DNA of 64,000 nucleotides, taken from contig JABANN010000003.1 in NCBI GenBank assembly GCA_013115125.1, positions 1-64,000 on the forward strand. The letters are read 5' to 3'. The notes under the pieces were generated by a model. It did no database searches, had not been told where the DNA came from, and was given only the letters and a program-made list of their open reading frames with translations. This DNA is from Perkinsus olseni (Eukaryota > Perkinsozoa > Perkinsida). Made by a program: the position numbers and the translations under genes. Shown here piece after piece: positions 22,481 through 36,190 of the stretch. The first letter of the stretch is position 1, and each line of letters opens with the position of its first letter.

Positions 22481-23493
22481 ATGGGGTCCGCAGGACAGAT
22501 GCGTCTCCGGTTTCCAGATACGAACTTCCATCATCATGATCAATGGGTCTTCCAAGATGATTCGGACGAAGTTATCAGAAGACATGATTCCCCGTGTATC
22601 GGGTTCGAGCGGGCAAATTACCATCGACGAGTCGTGTATGGTAAATGGATACGACGGTACGCTACTTGAGAGGTTACAGGGGAGCTGGATGAGAAAATGC
22701 ACGTCGGGACTCGACATATCCGTTCGAAGAGGCGCCGGAGCTACTGGGCCACTGGAGCCAGAAGTTGAGGCTTTTCCGCGAGCAGGAGGTTCTATGGGCC
22801 GTTGTGATTCATTGTCGGGGAGCTTCATAGTGACTGAAAGTGACGATCGTGGCACAAACCAGGTCTCGCAACCGGGGGTAGCAAAGGCGGACTCGGAGGT
22901 CGATTATCTCGCTATGTCTGTCGCTCGGATGCGGCTGATGGATGCAGGTTGCTTTGTCGGCTGGATCCTCGCTGTGGATCCCACGTCAGTTTTCGGGTCG
23001 GCCAAGTACTCCTACGGTTTGCGTGCGTCCTGTGTTATTCACGGGTACTGCCGCCCCTTACTCATTGAGATTCCTCGTAATCGTCGCAACGGCTTGGATG
23101 ACTTGGTAGGGGCGCCTCTTCCGGATCTTCGGTGGGAGATGGAGAGTGGGGAAGAGAGCGTCGACAGGCTCGGCGTGTTCCTGCGGTTTCTAGTAGCGCA
23201 ACTTGTTGGGGTGAGCGTGAAGCTGAGTAAGCTGAAGTGCCTGCGACCTGATCGAGTCGTATTCGAGAGGCTAGATGTTCTGCTCAAGTGAGATCCCGCC
23301 AAGGACTCCTTCTGTCAATAGTCCCATATGCAGGTACAAGCCTTTGTTAAATCTTTTCAGAGAAAGTCAGTTCTGCGCTGAATCTAATGGTGATCGTTCA
23401 TCTTGCCACATCAGTGATCGAGAGGATGGGACGATCGCGGTCGATTTGACATGCGAGGAATTAGAAACATGTGAACTCCTGAATATTCATTGA
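22481..23493 (+). CDS. Hypothetical multi-exon protein
   Basis: I do not recognise this gene. A first exon from ATG 22481 reads MGSAGQMRLRFPDTNFHHHD and continues with a plausible donor near 22638. A long exon to 23291 has RMRLMDAGCFVGWILAVDP, SYGLRASCVIHGYCRPLLIE and GVFLRFLVAQLVGVSVKL, suggesting a folded globular protein with amphipathic helices. It ends ERLDVLLK and joins, over a 46-nt intron, to YKPLLNLFRESQFCAE, stopping at 23491-23493. Frames between 22640 and 22860 are ambiguous: three different readings are all protein-like, so one or two small introns are missed. No signal peptide is evident. Confidence 0.5.
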
Positions 23494-23587
23494 CAAGTTT
23501 CCTTCTTTAGCTAATGCGCTCTTGAGTTGGTCATTAACCCCCATGTGTCACGTGATCTCGGGGAGTTGAGGGATTTGAACCGGCCTC

Positions 23588-26552
<2,965 letters not shown>

Positions 26553-26711
26553 CGTAGTCCGAGAGAACTGTAGCATTCAAGCTGTCATAGTTGTGAGCAT
26601 CTTTCGGCAATGTCAATGAGATCATTTCCATGCCGACGAATTGAGGTATTCTCTCTATGGCGTTGTTGTGTTGTTGTAGTCCGTTCTCGCAGCACTGTCA
26701 GTTCCCCAAGT

Positions 26712-27992
26712 ATGACTATGCATCCACTAACCAGTGGGTTGCGCGACTACGTCACTGCCGCCGACCATACCAGGTGATAATTTCATTTTCGTTCGAAGGC
26801 TTTCGCGGAGGGCGGAATTAGATACGACGGCTTGGCGGATGGTTTTATACGAGTGGATGTGACACATAGCAATTTACAGGCCCGAGTTCATGATGCGACC
26901 CTCTCTCTGGATGCTCCCATCAGTTAGCTTTTGTATCCACCGATGTACGCTGAAGCCCTGGTGCATTCAGGCTCGGTGAAGCAAAAGCTGTACAAAAGAA
27001 ATGGAACCACCGTTGACCACATGCAGCTATTCCTGAGGCGCGGGGACGGGAGCATGATTTTCCTCTACGATGACAAGCTCACTTTGAGGTAGCCATCGCT
27101 GTCAACTCGCTCCGCCATGCCCATTCGTACAAGGGATTTCGGGGCTGGGAATGGCGACTCGATCCACATCAAAGACACTGATCCCTATAGCGTATCGGCT
27201 GGCGGGGCCCTGGAAAATCTGGAGCTGGTACCTGGGACGCGAGCCGTATGCCAATCATATACTGCTTTGAGGTTAGGTTGATAAATACGAAATGGACGAT
27301 GAAACGTATGATAAACGGACTAACACACTGAGGCACTACATCCGGGAACAGAGGAAGATTAACCCGAAGTTCAAGCTCAAGTTCGGGCCTCAGAAAACGG
27401 AGAATGGTCGGCACCGGGGTTGTTGAGGATCCCCCGCCGAACACGTTTTGATCGTCAGAAAGCGAGAATGCTGCAGTTCCGGAGAGACCGCCTACGCCAG
27501 ATAATGCAAAGGAAAAGTAGAGACCCTGAGCACGTTACCAGCTGAGGGGAACTAGCAGGTATGCGATAGGCAAGCGGTGCGAGGTTAATCCTGGCGGCCG
27601 TCGTGGGGAAGTGGCTTACCGCGGACCAGTGAGGGGACTCCCTAAAGGCAAGAATTGATTGTCTTATTCTTGCTGCCATAGCTCATATTAGGCACGTGGA
27701 TCGGCGTTCGCCTTGATGAGCCACAGGGTAGGTCCGATGGCACTGGTCCCGACGGAAAGAAGTACTTCGACTGTCCTATGGGGTAACCTATTTTTCGGGC
27801 TGTTCGATTTTGTTGCCAGTTTCGAAACCTCAGGCCTGGCTATGGTTGCTTCGTGCGATGTGAGAATGTAAGGGCGGAGACTTTTCTCAGCGCTTCCTGT
27901 ATTGTAGTGTCTCACGCACTCAGGTCAGCGTCGGAGAAGAGTTCGCGCCGACTGATCCTTTCGCGGAGCTATCGTCTGAGGATGAACTTTGA
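26712..27992 (+). CDS. Tubulin-folding cofactor B (TBCB/Alf1) homologue
   Basis: Cofactor B captures alpha-tubulin released from the chaperonin, and with cofactor E acts in heterodimer assembly and disassembly. The N-terminal ubiquitin-like domain is seen as [20 protein letters not shown], then [20 protein letters not shown], then [19 protein letters not shown], the diagnostic TBCB 'DtDP-Sls-GG' block. [20 protein letters not shown] follows, as in the family coiled linker. The C-terminal CAP-Gly domain reads [20 protein letters not shown], then [27 protein letters not shown] and [10 protein letters not shown]. The tail [18 protein letters not shown] ends at 27990-27992, matching the acidic TBCB C-terminus. 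At least seven short introns are needed. The one in the CAP-Gly domain (27648-27691) begins with GC rather than GT. The gene follows katanin on the same strand. Confidence 0.92.
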
Positions 27993-28097
27993 GGCTCTCT
28001 GTCCGGTGTGTTTGTTGAGAATTAAGCATCACTTCTGAGCTCGGTTGTGTTTTCCTCTAGAAATCTGTGCCAGGGTTGTCATATTTCCCCATTTGTA

Positions 28098-29330
28098 ATG
28101 CTTCGCGCTCTGCTGTATTATCTCATGATCGGCGTAGCCGTAGCAGACCAGCGGCCCCATGGAGCCTACTGTGGGAGCTATAAGGAGCTTGTGAGCCGAG
28201 AAATTCACTCAGCTTAACTCTGGAATTCCGAGAAAAACCAGGTCAGAAATGGGCGAATAACTATCGACGATGACACCCATTTCGATATTTACCTAGAAGT
28301 CTTCGTGGAAGAAGTTGACTGCAGGCGAGAGGAATATCAGGTGTGTCGTGGACCCTCTGCCATAGCACGGCGGTCGCGACATAGTGTTAGTTTCAGTACG
28401 ACCCGGAGAGCCACACGGTGCAACTTCCGCACTGGCAGGACCCAGAGGATTGTATCAACAAAAAACTCAACGCATTCGGCGGTGGGACATCTCGAGTGGT
28501 TTGTGTCGCTTGACTGGTTGGCTGTTTTCAGTCAAACTGGACTCGATAGTGCTCAACTATGACAGTGGTTCGGACAAGTTGACGCTGGAGATAAATCACA
28601 AGTGAGATTCGTCTCTCACACTCCCCTAATGCCTTTGCAGAATTAAAACGACCATGGAGCAGTGCGGAGAAGTCGGGGATAAACACGAGGGCGATTGGCC
28701 TGACTTAGGATTGGAGGTCTTCCCGAGTAAGATGGAGAAATTACTGGCCGCTGGAATCCATCCATATCTCAGTCACCTTCAGCCGGCGACGTGCTCTGTG
28801 CGGCAAATTCTGCGGCAACGCCACTGGTATAACTGGGACCAAGATATGCGTGACAGTCATCTTCCTAGTGCCTTAGACGTGTTGAAGAATGGGACAATAT
28901 TCTTCCTGAACTCTACTCATGTTGATCTCTCCGGAAGATCTTTCGGAATGGACTTAAGCTGTACCGGAGAAAGATACACTGTGAGTCGTGCTCCGGGGAG
29001 TCTTGACCTCAATTCTCTTCCATAGTTCAACAGCACTTCTGGGATGATCAACTTCCCCGATTCCCACAAATCCGACGATTGCCTCCATCGAGTGCTGCGG
29101 CCTTTCGGGCGTAAGTCTCAGTGCGTCCTCGTCCAGACTCTCTACTCCTTATTCCTTATTTTCCTGTGCTCCGTTTTTCAGTCGACCGATTGTACTGCAT
29201 GTACAATAAGACGGAGGATGGTCTCCGTGTCGGGTTAAACGAATGGCGTTACATTCCCTTCACCCGATGCGACGAAGTTTCATTTGATAATTTCGGATCA
29301 GGTGTGCAGAAATGCACCACGAGTTTGTAA
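28098..29330 (+). CDS. Secreted protein with two tandem copies of an uncharacterised domain
   Basis: The first codons give a clear signal peptide, MLRALLYYLMIGVAVADQ, followed by RPHGAYCGSY. An exon with ITIDDDTHFDIYLEVFVEEV follows, then the motif YDPESHTVQLPHWQDPEDCI and NKKLNAFGGG, then LDSIVLNYDSGSDKLTLEIN. The second half repeats this layout: GLEVFPSKMEKLL, an exon with DLSCTGERYT joined to FNSTSGMINFPDSHKSDDCL and HRVLRPFG, then YCMYNKTEDGLRVGLNEWRY. The stop is at 29328-29330. The shared core is hydrophobic-polar strand, LP/FP, acidic loop, DCI/DCL, about 5 residues, FG. Conserved cysteines fit an extracellular disulphide fold. Introns are 40-60 nt. I know no named family for it. It resembles lineage-specific secreted proteins of Perkinsus-type genomes (inference). 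Confidence 0.72.
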
Positions 29331-29747
29331 ATACCTTTCTCTGCCAGGTGTTGGGGAGGAGGTCGTAGTAATATACCTGTGACGGAAGACTGCATTTGGC
29401 GGCCTTAATAATGCCGTTGATCATTCGCTTTCGGCGAAGTCGACGACCCAACTTTTTCATAGGATTAGTTGTTGAGTTCGATGTGGTGACGGATGGTGTC
29501 GAGCTGGCTCCCGTTCACGGCGATTTAACTCAATCTATAGACGAGTTCACACTCCTTACGACGCTCGAAAACGCGACTCATATGCCCCACTGTGAAATCT
29601 AAACGTCTAAGACGTATACTCTGAACTGATCATCTCAAAAGAATATTGAATAATGAATGATTATGTGAGAATTGTGATAGCTCCTCTAGTGAGGCCTGAA
29701 GCCCACCAATGAGGCTGAGACCTTCTAATGAGCTCCCAAGGTGATTC
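29331..29747. other. Convergent intergenic region
   Basis: The two flanking genes end toward each other. I see only AT-rich sequence at 29600-29690 and no coding signal. Confidence 0.55.
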
Positions 29748-31586
29748 TCAGACGCCACTCGGTTGTTGATGTTGACGTCGGGTGGACTGGAAGTGGCCCG
29801 CAATATAGGATGGCTGACTGGTGATAACTCCAGTCGTCCCGATGCGTCCAGTCCCCTGTGATGGCTTTATATCAGCTGCTTTTGGCGTCATTCTCGGGAA
29901 GGCCGTACGACCAGGCGCTCGAGCAATCGGTGTCACCCCAACGGCCGTCAACCAATCGGTTGGCATGCTGGTAGCTGTCTGATCAACTTCTTCATAGGGT
30001 TGAATCTGCTTGTCGAGATGCCAGTGGGTGGCCTTGACGTTGCCGTACTTTTCCTGAGAGCCAAGACGAATGAGCGTCTCCTTCAAGCCCTGCTTCACTT
30101 GAGAGACTCGGCGCTGCTTGAGGGAAGATTCGCTACGCTCGCGAGCCACTGGCCAATTGGCAACCGAGTTGAACTCTTCCTCGAAGGGGGAGTAGCTCCT
30201 GAAGTCGTGTATGCTCTCCTGGCCCATGAACCGGGGGAACTCCTCTTCAAAAGGGCTCACAGTGGTGTCCTCGGGCAAAGGAGTCGGGTCGATGTGCTCA
30301 GCAGTCGGAAAGCTACCCACTCTCGCTCTTAGACCCGGGTTGACATTGCTTTGCATCCATGTCTGAGATAACATATCGACGTTCTGTAGATGAGGGAAGT
30401 CTTCGTCGAAAGGGCTGACCGTAGGATCTTCTGGCAGGGGCGAGTAGTCGACGTTCTTAGTTGGGAAGGTACCCATGCTGACGGTGAGATCCGGGTTCAC
30501 ATTGCTCTGGCAATACCCCTTCATATGAGGGAAGTCTTCGTCGAATGGGCTCTCTGTCATGTCCTCCGGGAGTGGCCTGGAATCCCATTTCTTCGTCGGC
30601 ATCGTACCGTCCTTTGCACGCAACGTGGGGTTGACGTTGCTCTCCCAGTAGCTGCTTGGTAGAGGAAAGTGCTCGTCAAAAGGGCTGACACTGTCATCGT
30701 CAGGCAGAGGCTTCTTATTAATGTTCTTAGTGGGCAGAGTACTATGAGCCACCGGTAGAGTGGGGTTCACGTTGCTAGTCACCATGTGCTGAAGTCGGTT
30801 CTCGTCAACTGGAATCGGCCACTCATCATCAAAGGGGCTCACAGAGTTGTCTTCATCCAGTGGCGTCGTATCCGCGTGAACCGTAGGGAACGTGTTGCTC
30901 CTCACGCGCAAGCCCTTGTTGATATTGCTCTGAGTCAAAGTCTTGTGGTCAGTCAAGACGTCCCACATATCGTCGAATGGGCTCACGGCGAAGTCTTCTG
31001 GGATGGGCGCCATACCAATCTTCTTGCTAGGCAGACTGCCAATACTAACAGTCAGGTTAGGGTTGACGTTGCTCATCTTATGACTCTGTAGAATCGGGAA
31101 CTCCTCGTCGAACGGGCTGACGGACGCATCTTCGGGTAGGGGAGTTCTGTCAATATGCTTGGTCGGAAAGGTCCCGATGTGAACCTTCAGGTTTGGGTTC
31201 ACATTACTACTCTGAACGTCCTGGGACAGACGACGATGGTGCTTCTTGCTAGTGCTATGCCTCCTACCAGCAGTAGTGTGAGAGATCGAACTTGGGGACA
31301 TCATTGGCATTTCCGCTATGATGCCTGTGTACTTGGAAGAGGTCGAGCCCGAAGGCAAGTGCAAGCCCTTCGAAATGGCTTTGCTAGCTTTATCGCCAAG
31401 AGCAGCGTCCTCCTGATACCCTCCTCCGTGTAGCTGAGGTAGCTGGTAGTGAGACCAACCGCCATGGCCGGTGGGGTGGATGTACTGCAGAGGCACGTCC
31501 GACTTGTAAGAATGGTGGTCCATACGACCATACTTGTTGGTGGTCCTCGAGATCACAGCGCTGGCAGGCTGCTGGACGAGGAACAT
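29748..31586 (-). CDS. Intronless protein with seven ~48-residue tandem repeats
   Basis: This is a single long frame of about 612 codons from the first ATG (31584-31586). The N-terminus is MFLVQQPASAVISRTTNKYG, followed by a His/Ser/Gly-rich lead. The middle (30169-31208) has seven repeats of the consensus SNVNP-L-V---G-FPTK-(I/V)D--PLPED-(S/T)VSPFDEEFP plus 6-14 variable residues, followed by a partial eighth copy (YSPFEEEFN). The C-terminal 150 residues are basic and Gly/Thr/Pro-rich (RTAFPRMTPKAADIK). There is no signal peptide or transmembrane span, and composition suggests an extended, phosphorylatable scaffold: SPFD/E is a candidate SP kinase site with an acidic context. No known domain is recogn­ised. 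Reading stays open to 31670 but only with non-ATG codons. Function is unknown. Confidence 0.85.
   Translation of the reverse strand: MFLVQQPASAVISRTTNKYGRMDHHSYKSDVPLQYIHPTGHGGWSHYQLPQLHGGGYQEDAALGDKASKAISKGLHLPSGSTSSKYTGIIAEMPMMSPSSISHTTAGRRHSTSKKHHRRLSQDVQSSNVNPNLKVHIGTFPTKHIDRTPLPEDASVSPFDEEFPILQSHKMSNVNPNLTVSIGSLPSKKIGMAPIPEDFAVSPFDDMWDVLTDHKTLTQSNINKGLRVRSNTFPTVHADTTPLDEDNSVSPFDDEWPIPVDENRLQHMVTSNVNPTLPVAHSTLPTKNINKKPLPDDDSVSPFDEHFPLPSSYWESNVNPTLRAKDGTMPTKKWDSRPLPEDMTESPFDEDFPHMKGYCQSNVNPDLTVSMGTFPTKNVDYSPLPEDPTVSPFDEDFPHLQNVDMLSQTWMQSNVNPGLRARVGSFPTAEHIDPTPLPEDTTVSPFEEEFPRFMGQESIHDFRSYSPFEEEFNSVANWPVARERSESSLKQRRVSQVKQGLKETLIRLGSQEKYGNVKATHWHLDKQIQPYEEVDQTATSMPTDWLTAVGVTPIARAPGRTAFPRMTPKAADIKPSQGTGRIGTTGVITSQPSYIAGHFQSTRRQHQQPSGV
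30169..31208 (-). repeat. Protein-level tandem repeat array (7.2 units of ~144 bp)
   Basis: Units start with codons for SNVNP (one unit SNINK) and end in SPFD/E-(E/D)-(F/W)P. Spacing varies from 45 to 52 codons. Units differ at many synonymous and non-synonymous sites, so this is not a recent expansion. Confidence 0.85.
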
Positions 31587-32352
31587 GCGTTGACTTATCA
31601 AATATAATCGCCTAAGGTGCGGCAACACATCCCGCGTAGTCTGGTTGGCTCTGCAAGTCCGAACGTTCAAACGTGACCCGCTACATGCCCGGCATCGACC
31701 TGAATGAGCCCCCTCCCCGCTATGGCTATGACGTATAGCCTCGTCTTTGACAACTCACTCACGGCTCACCTTCTTTGACACGATAACAATTCCACACTTG
31801 ATCACCACGTCTGAACGCGTGCCAGCTATCCGACAGAGAAGAGGCGCTCGTCATTGTAATCGACAGTAACTGCGGTCATCATGCGCCGTGGGGCTCGCGC
31901 ACGCCCGGACCGCGAGACAAGCCACTACGGAGAAGAGTTATGGGAGTGAACGGGATCTTCCTGTTTTCAGTTCGGTGGTTCTCTGTGTGAATTAATCCGC
32001 CAGGAGCTCGTGCCGCATTACTGAGCAAAGGACGTGTTTCACCTGATGTCGCAGGATGAGTAAGTTTGACTTCGCGGCTGTATCAGTGGCTTTGGTCTTC
32101 TAGAGCCGCATCTATAGATCTAGATCAGTGGACTCCCCCTTCGTTCGCGGGTGAACGGAGTCTGCCAGGAACGGTAAAAACTTCAGGCTTAGAGGATTTG
32201 GGAGTGGGAGAACTAGCTCGGTCGAAATACGCGTGCAAGATTGAGTGAATCGCTTTGTCTTGTCGACTTTAGGTCACCCATCGTGTCCAACACCGATGTA
32301 GCTGTTATTCGTGTTACTGTGCAGAGTCTAAGGGACTTACAACTATCGATCG
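31587..32352. other. Divergent intergenic region upstream of repeat protein and sestrin homologue
   Basis: No gene is identified in about 770 bp. Short frames at 32057-32250 might be 5' exons or untranslated leader of the sestrin gene, but I cannot support them. Confidence 0.45.
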
Positions 32353-35163
32353 ATGCCCCTAGAGCGAGGTAATGAAGGAACTGACGGCTCAGTGGTGGAA
32401 GATCAGTCGGCTCCTCAGGCTGGAGGCGTTTCAAGGGATCACATCATGGCTGCGATCCTTAGCCAGCGCTCGTCGCAATGCTGGTTCCGTGCCCGCGGAG
32501 CTAGACCAGGCCATTAGAGTTCTGCTACGTTTGAAATATACATGTAGATTTGCCGATATTAGGCATGCGGCTGATGTAAGATGGTAGAAGAGGGGAGAAG
32601 GCCGCGTCCCTGCGCCTTTCTCTACTCTCGCGTTGCTGTCAGAGCTTCCTAGCTTCCCAAAGAAATTCTGGTATTGCGGTAGCGGCGCGGTACATTGACA
32701 CGGAAGTCAGCAGGTTTTCGAAGAGTAAGACAATGGATCGCATCTTGTCCACATCAGCAGCCGCTTCCAGACCCCCATCTTGTGACGGTTCCCGCAGTGG
32801 ACTGGTCGCTGTTCGATTCTAGCTCGTCAGCTAGGATAACGCACTTGGTAATGGATGGCGTTGGCGTGCAGGGTATGTGTAGTTCCCACGGCTTTGCAGG
32901 ACTGGGCTCTATCGACTGTGCCACGGTTCTATGTGAACTATTCCCGGACCATGGATATTCTCATGTTCCAAGAAGGAGGTCTACAGCTCCACTGGAGGTG
33001 ATCGGCCGCGCTTTTCTCTGTGACTCAGGAGTAGCTCTTCCCTGATGATCTCAGGCACTTCATAGCCATGATCGCGGCTTCTCGGCACAACTGCGAGTAC
33101 TTGGTCCGGAATCAAATGGAGCTTTTCCTGTAGTCCTGGCGATTCGGGTGGTATCGGTGTTTACCGGCTTCCACTCAGGGCATCCGGTGGTGATGGTGCG
33201 TGGCTGACCGATCCTACAACCATACCGAAGCAGCTGCGGGCCTTGCATGTATCATTCCCGTTGCGCCTTGCTCAGCTGCGCAAGCACGAGTTCATTTCAG
33301 GACGTGAATCTCATACTGTGCCACAAGCCTTGGGATCTCAAACAGCGCCACATGGAGGATTTGCTCCAGGTAGCTCGCTCCCAGCATGCCGCCGAAGCAT
33401 TCAGTAGTCGGCGTTTTGTTCAGGTGTGGTCGAAGGCCGACTTGGTCGTTGCCCTGGCCATACTTAGGTAATTGGGCTTCGGTGCTGAAAGCCTCTGCTG
33501 GGATGATCGTCAGTCATGTATCTGTTCTTCCTGTCAGTACGTTCCACACTCTACCCGTTGTGGCGTTCGGCCTCGGTCTTGAAGTGGAACCTGATCTCCG
33601 CCTCGAGCCCGGCGAAGTGTTTTTCGACGATCCACCTTACGACCCTGATACTGAAAGGATGCCAAGGTAATGGTGGGCCTCCCTCTTGGAGCCGGGGTGG
33701 AAGCTCGTATTCAGTTGCTTCCTGGACAACACAGGAGCCATACCATTCACCGCCCAGAGGCTCATAGAGCACGCAGAAAGAGACTCAGACGATGAATCGG
33801 AAAGCCGACCCTCTGTTGGTAGGGAGGGCGGTAGTTTTGTGAAATTTCAAGTCCGGTACACGAAGTCTTCAGAGTACTTGACGAAGGATCCCATAACCCG
33901 GGAGGACTCCCACCCGTCTTTCGGCAAGCTCTCCGAGCACTACTGGATGTTCGGTTCATCTCCGAAGTCGCGAGAAAATGAGGTGGTAGCAACTCTTGCA
34001 TCGCAGAGATCATTAGTCGAGTAGTTGTGAGACAAATGACTCTCTCTCAGACGAGCCGGCCGGCATCATCGGCATCCCAGGCGAGAACGCGACATGGTGG
34101 AGGAAAGCAGCCTCAAAGTGTAAGAATCTTCGGCATTCAGGAGCTGCATCCTTTCTCTCGCTCTTGACCGTTCTCCTCAGGCTGAGGCCTCTTCGCAAGC
34201 ATCGTCGTCATCTGCGATTCGTCTCTCTGAAGGGAAGAAATCCAACCTCAGTTCGGTGATGAATGCTTACCCGCGTGTCCGAGCGCCAAGTTGCAGACGG
34301 TAGTACGGAGTCGCTAGGCGATCTTTCACCGTATTTCCGTCCTTATTTGTTCGGGGCAGGTTCCGACACCCTCCCCACTCCTCACAAGATAAAACAGGAG
34401 AGAAGGAAGACTGGTGAGCGACCCATTAGCTTGACCGTTGAGAGCTCAAACTCATAATTCCGCTTTCAGTGGCCAGTGCGGGAAGCCTTTGCACTACTTT
34501 GACTTTGACGTCCGAGGCTCGAGGGGCATCCCGTGGGACTCGCAGTTTTCTTGGGACGAGCAGGCCCGCGTCCTGATGAATCATCTTTTGCTAGATGGCT
34601 CGCTCACGGATGCCATAGATCGAGAGTAGTGCTGGCTCGCAATGGGACGTGACAGTGAGGATTACTTGCTTGCGCTCAGGTACATGGAGGCTATGGAGTC
34701 TGCTACAGATCATATTGGATCACGGAGTGTACCCAGCACCCTGCCACTACGTCAAGCCATCTTGGTGTACGTGCATCAAATGTACGGCATAGCACATCAT
34801 GACTATGACTATACTCAGCAGAATAAGGTGGGTCTACTGACATTTTCCGATTCACTCAACCTATCTTCATTCAGTTCCTCACGTTGCTACAAAAGGTTGT
34901 GTTGAAGAAGCTGGTATGCTATCCAGAGCGGTTCTCTAAGGCTGATTTTGGTCGATTCATGAATATCGAACAGTTGGAGTTCTGGGAGATGGCAGACTAT
35001 GTTTATCTTATTTTTCAAGGTGCGTTCTGCTTGCCACGGCTGTATCGTTTCTCCCGAGAAAATTGTCTCCGTTTCAGCCCGTCGCGTTGTGGAACTAACG
35101 TATGCACTGCGAGCCCTCAACAATGCAATGTCGGCGTTAGATGGCCAGCTATGCCAACGATAG
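32353..35163 (+). CDS. Sestrin homologue (stress/nutrient-responsive TORC1 regulator)
   Basis: Sestrins restrain TORC1 through GATOR2 and carry an alkylhydroperoxidase-like N-terminal half. The diagnostic core is read by joining VNYSRTMDILMFQEGGLQLHW (near 32930-32997) over a 57-nt intron to HFIAMIAASRHNCEYLV (33055 on), matching the sestrin 'LH-RhyI-iMAAaRH-CsYLv' block. Then come ASGGDGAWLTDPTTIPKQLR (sestrin GGD-WL), LCHKPWDLKQRHMEDLLQ (LAHrPW--t-eHI--LL) and SKADLVVALAIL. The C-terminal half has FSWDEQARVLMNHLLLDG, LRQAILVYVHQMYGIAHHDY (family LRRAIWNYIHC--GIryDDYDY), VVLKKLVCYPERFSKADF and VVELTYALRAL. The stop is at 35161-35163. The peroxidase cysteine is kept (33092-33094) but the position of the catalytic histidine reads Gln (33113-33115). 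The start and the first 400 bp of exons are uncertain. An acidic linker with DSDDESES lies near 33790. Confidence 0.88.
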
Positions 35164-36190
35164 CGGTTTCTCTAGCAGTCCATGTATTCAACGTTATACC
35201 GGGACGTGAGGTTGAGATACCATGCCGGCATACTTGTTGCAACCGTGGTTGCACTGTGGATGCATTGACAAGCCTCATCGTCGGCTGTGATTTCCGTTTG
35301 TATTAACCGCGAGTCACGAACGACACACGGTAGCTGTCATAATTATATTCTCTCGATGAGGACGTAGTATCTAGTTTCCTCAGCATCAGTGTGAGGAATG
35401 TGTAATGAGATATATACAAAGTGTAGAGTTTCGAGTTTTAATTTGAGAGCTTCCTCAGTGTGGGGCTCCGAAGAGGTCCCTTGCGAGTGGATATCTCAGT
35501 CTATATTTGCGCCCATTCATGAAGGCGAGTTATGCTACAGATTCTCTATTTTCTCCCGCTATGTCTCTGGCGTATCGGGCCGCTTGCTCGTTATCATCGG
35601 CGTTATGTAGGGGAGCGTCCGTTAGCCTGCAATCAGCCATCAGTCCATCACGTAAGGCTGTTACTCTACGCGCGTTCAAGAAAGGATATTGATGTTCATC
35701 AGACCTGGTTGCATCTGCTATTCTGGATAAGCCGCGAGCTGAGGTACCACCACTACGAATATATACTGGCGGGAAGCCCAACTACCGGAAGAAAGGACGG
35801 TGAGTGGCACTCTGTGTAAAACTCGCCTTAATCATCTGTACTGAGGGGAGTTCCCGAGCATCGTTGTCGAATTGCATTGATTTTGGTCTGGTCAGGCGCA
35901 AGATGGGAATGGCGAACACCAAGTCAAGGAGACGAAATTGCATCTTTGGTCAACTTCACAGCTAGCTCATGCGTCATAGAAGTGTGCTCGTTTCTGAAAT
36001 TACCTTGTTTTGTATGCGAGTTTGAGGCCGATACACTGCTATGATCATATACCCCATCTAATTCGATTGTCATGAATATGAGAGACAATTTGCCCACCTT
36101 TGTTGGATGTACTGTCAGCTAATTGATGCAACAGCTATGCACTCGAATAACGAGTTTGTAACCAACGCAATTCTTCCGAGCAAGTTGAGG
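35164..36190. other. Convergent intergenic region
   Basis: About 1 kb lies between the ends of the sestrin and PIG-A genes. Several frames of 60-95 codons overlap on both strands at 35400-35820 without a coherent protein pattern. I would leave it empty. Confidence 0.45.

Noticed and set aside
22457-22855. 132-codon minus-strand frame
   Set aside because: It opposes a plus-strand gene with better exon joins and has no family similarity.
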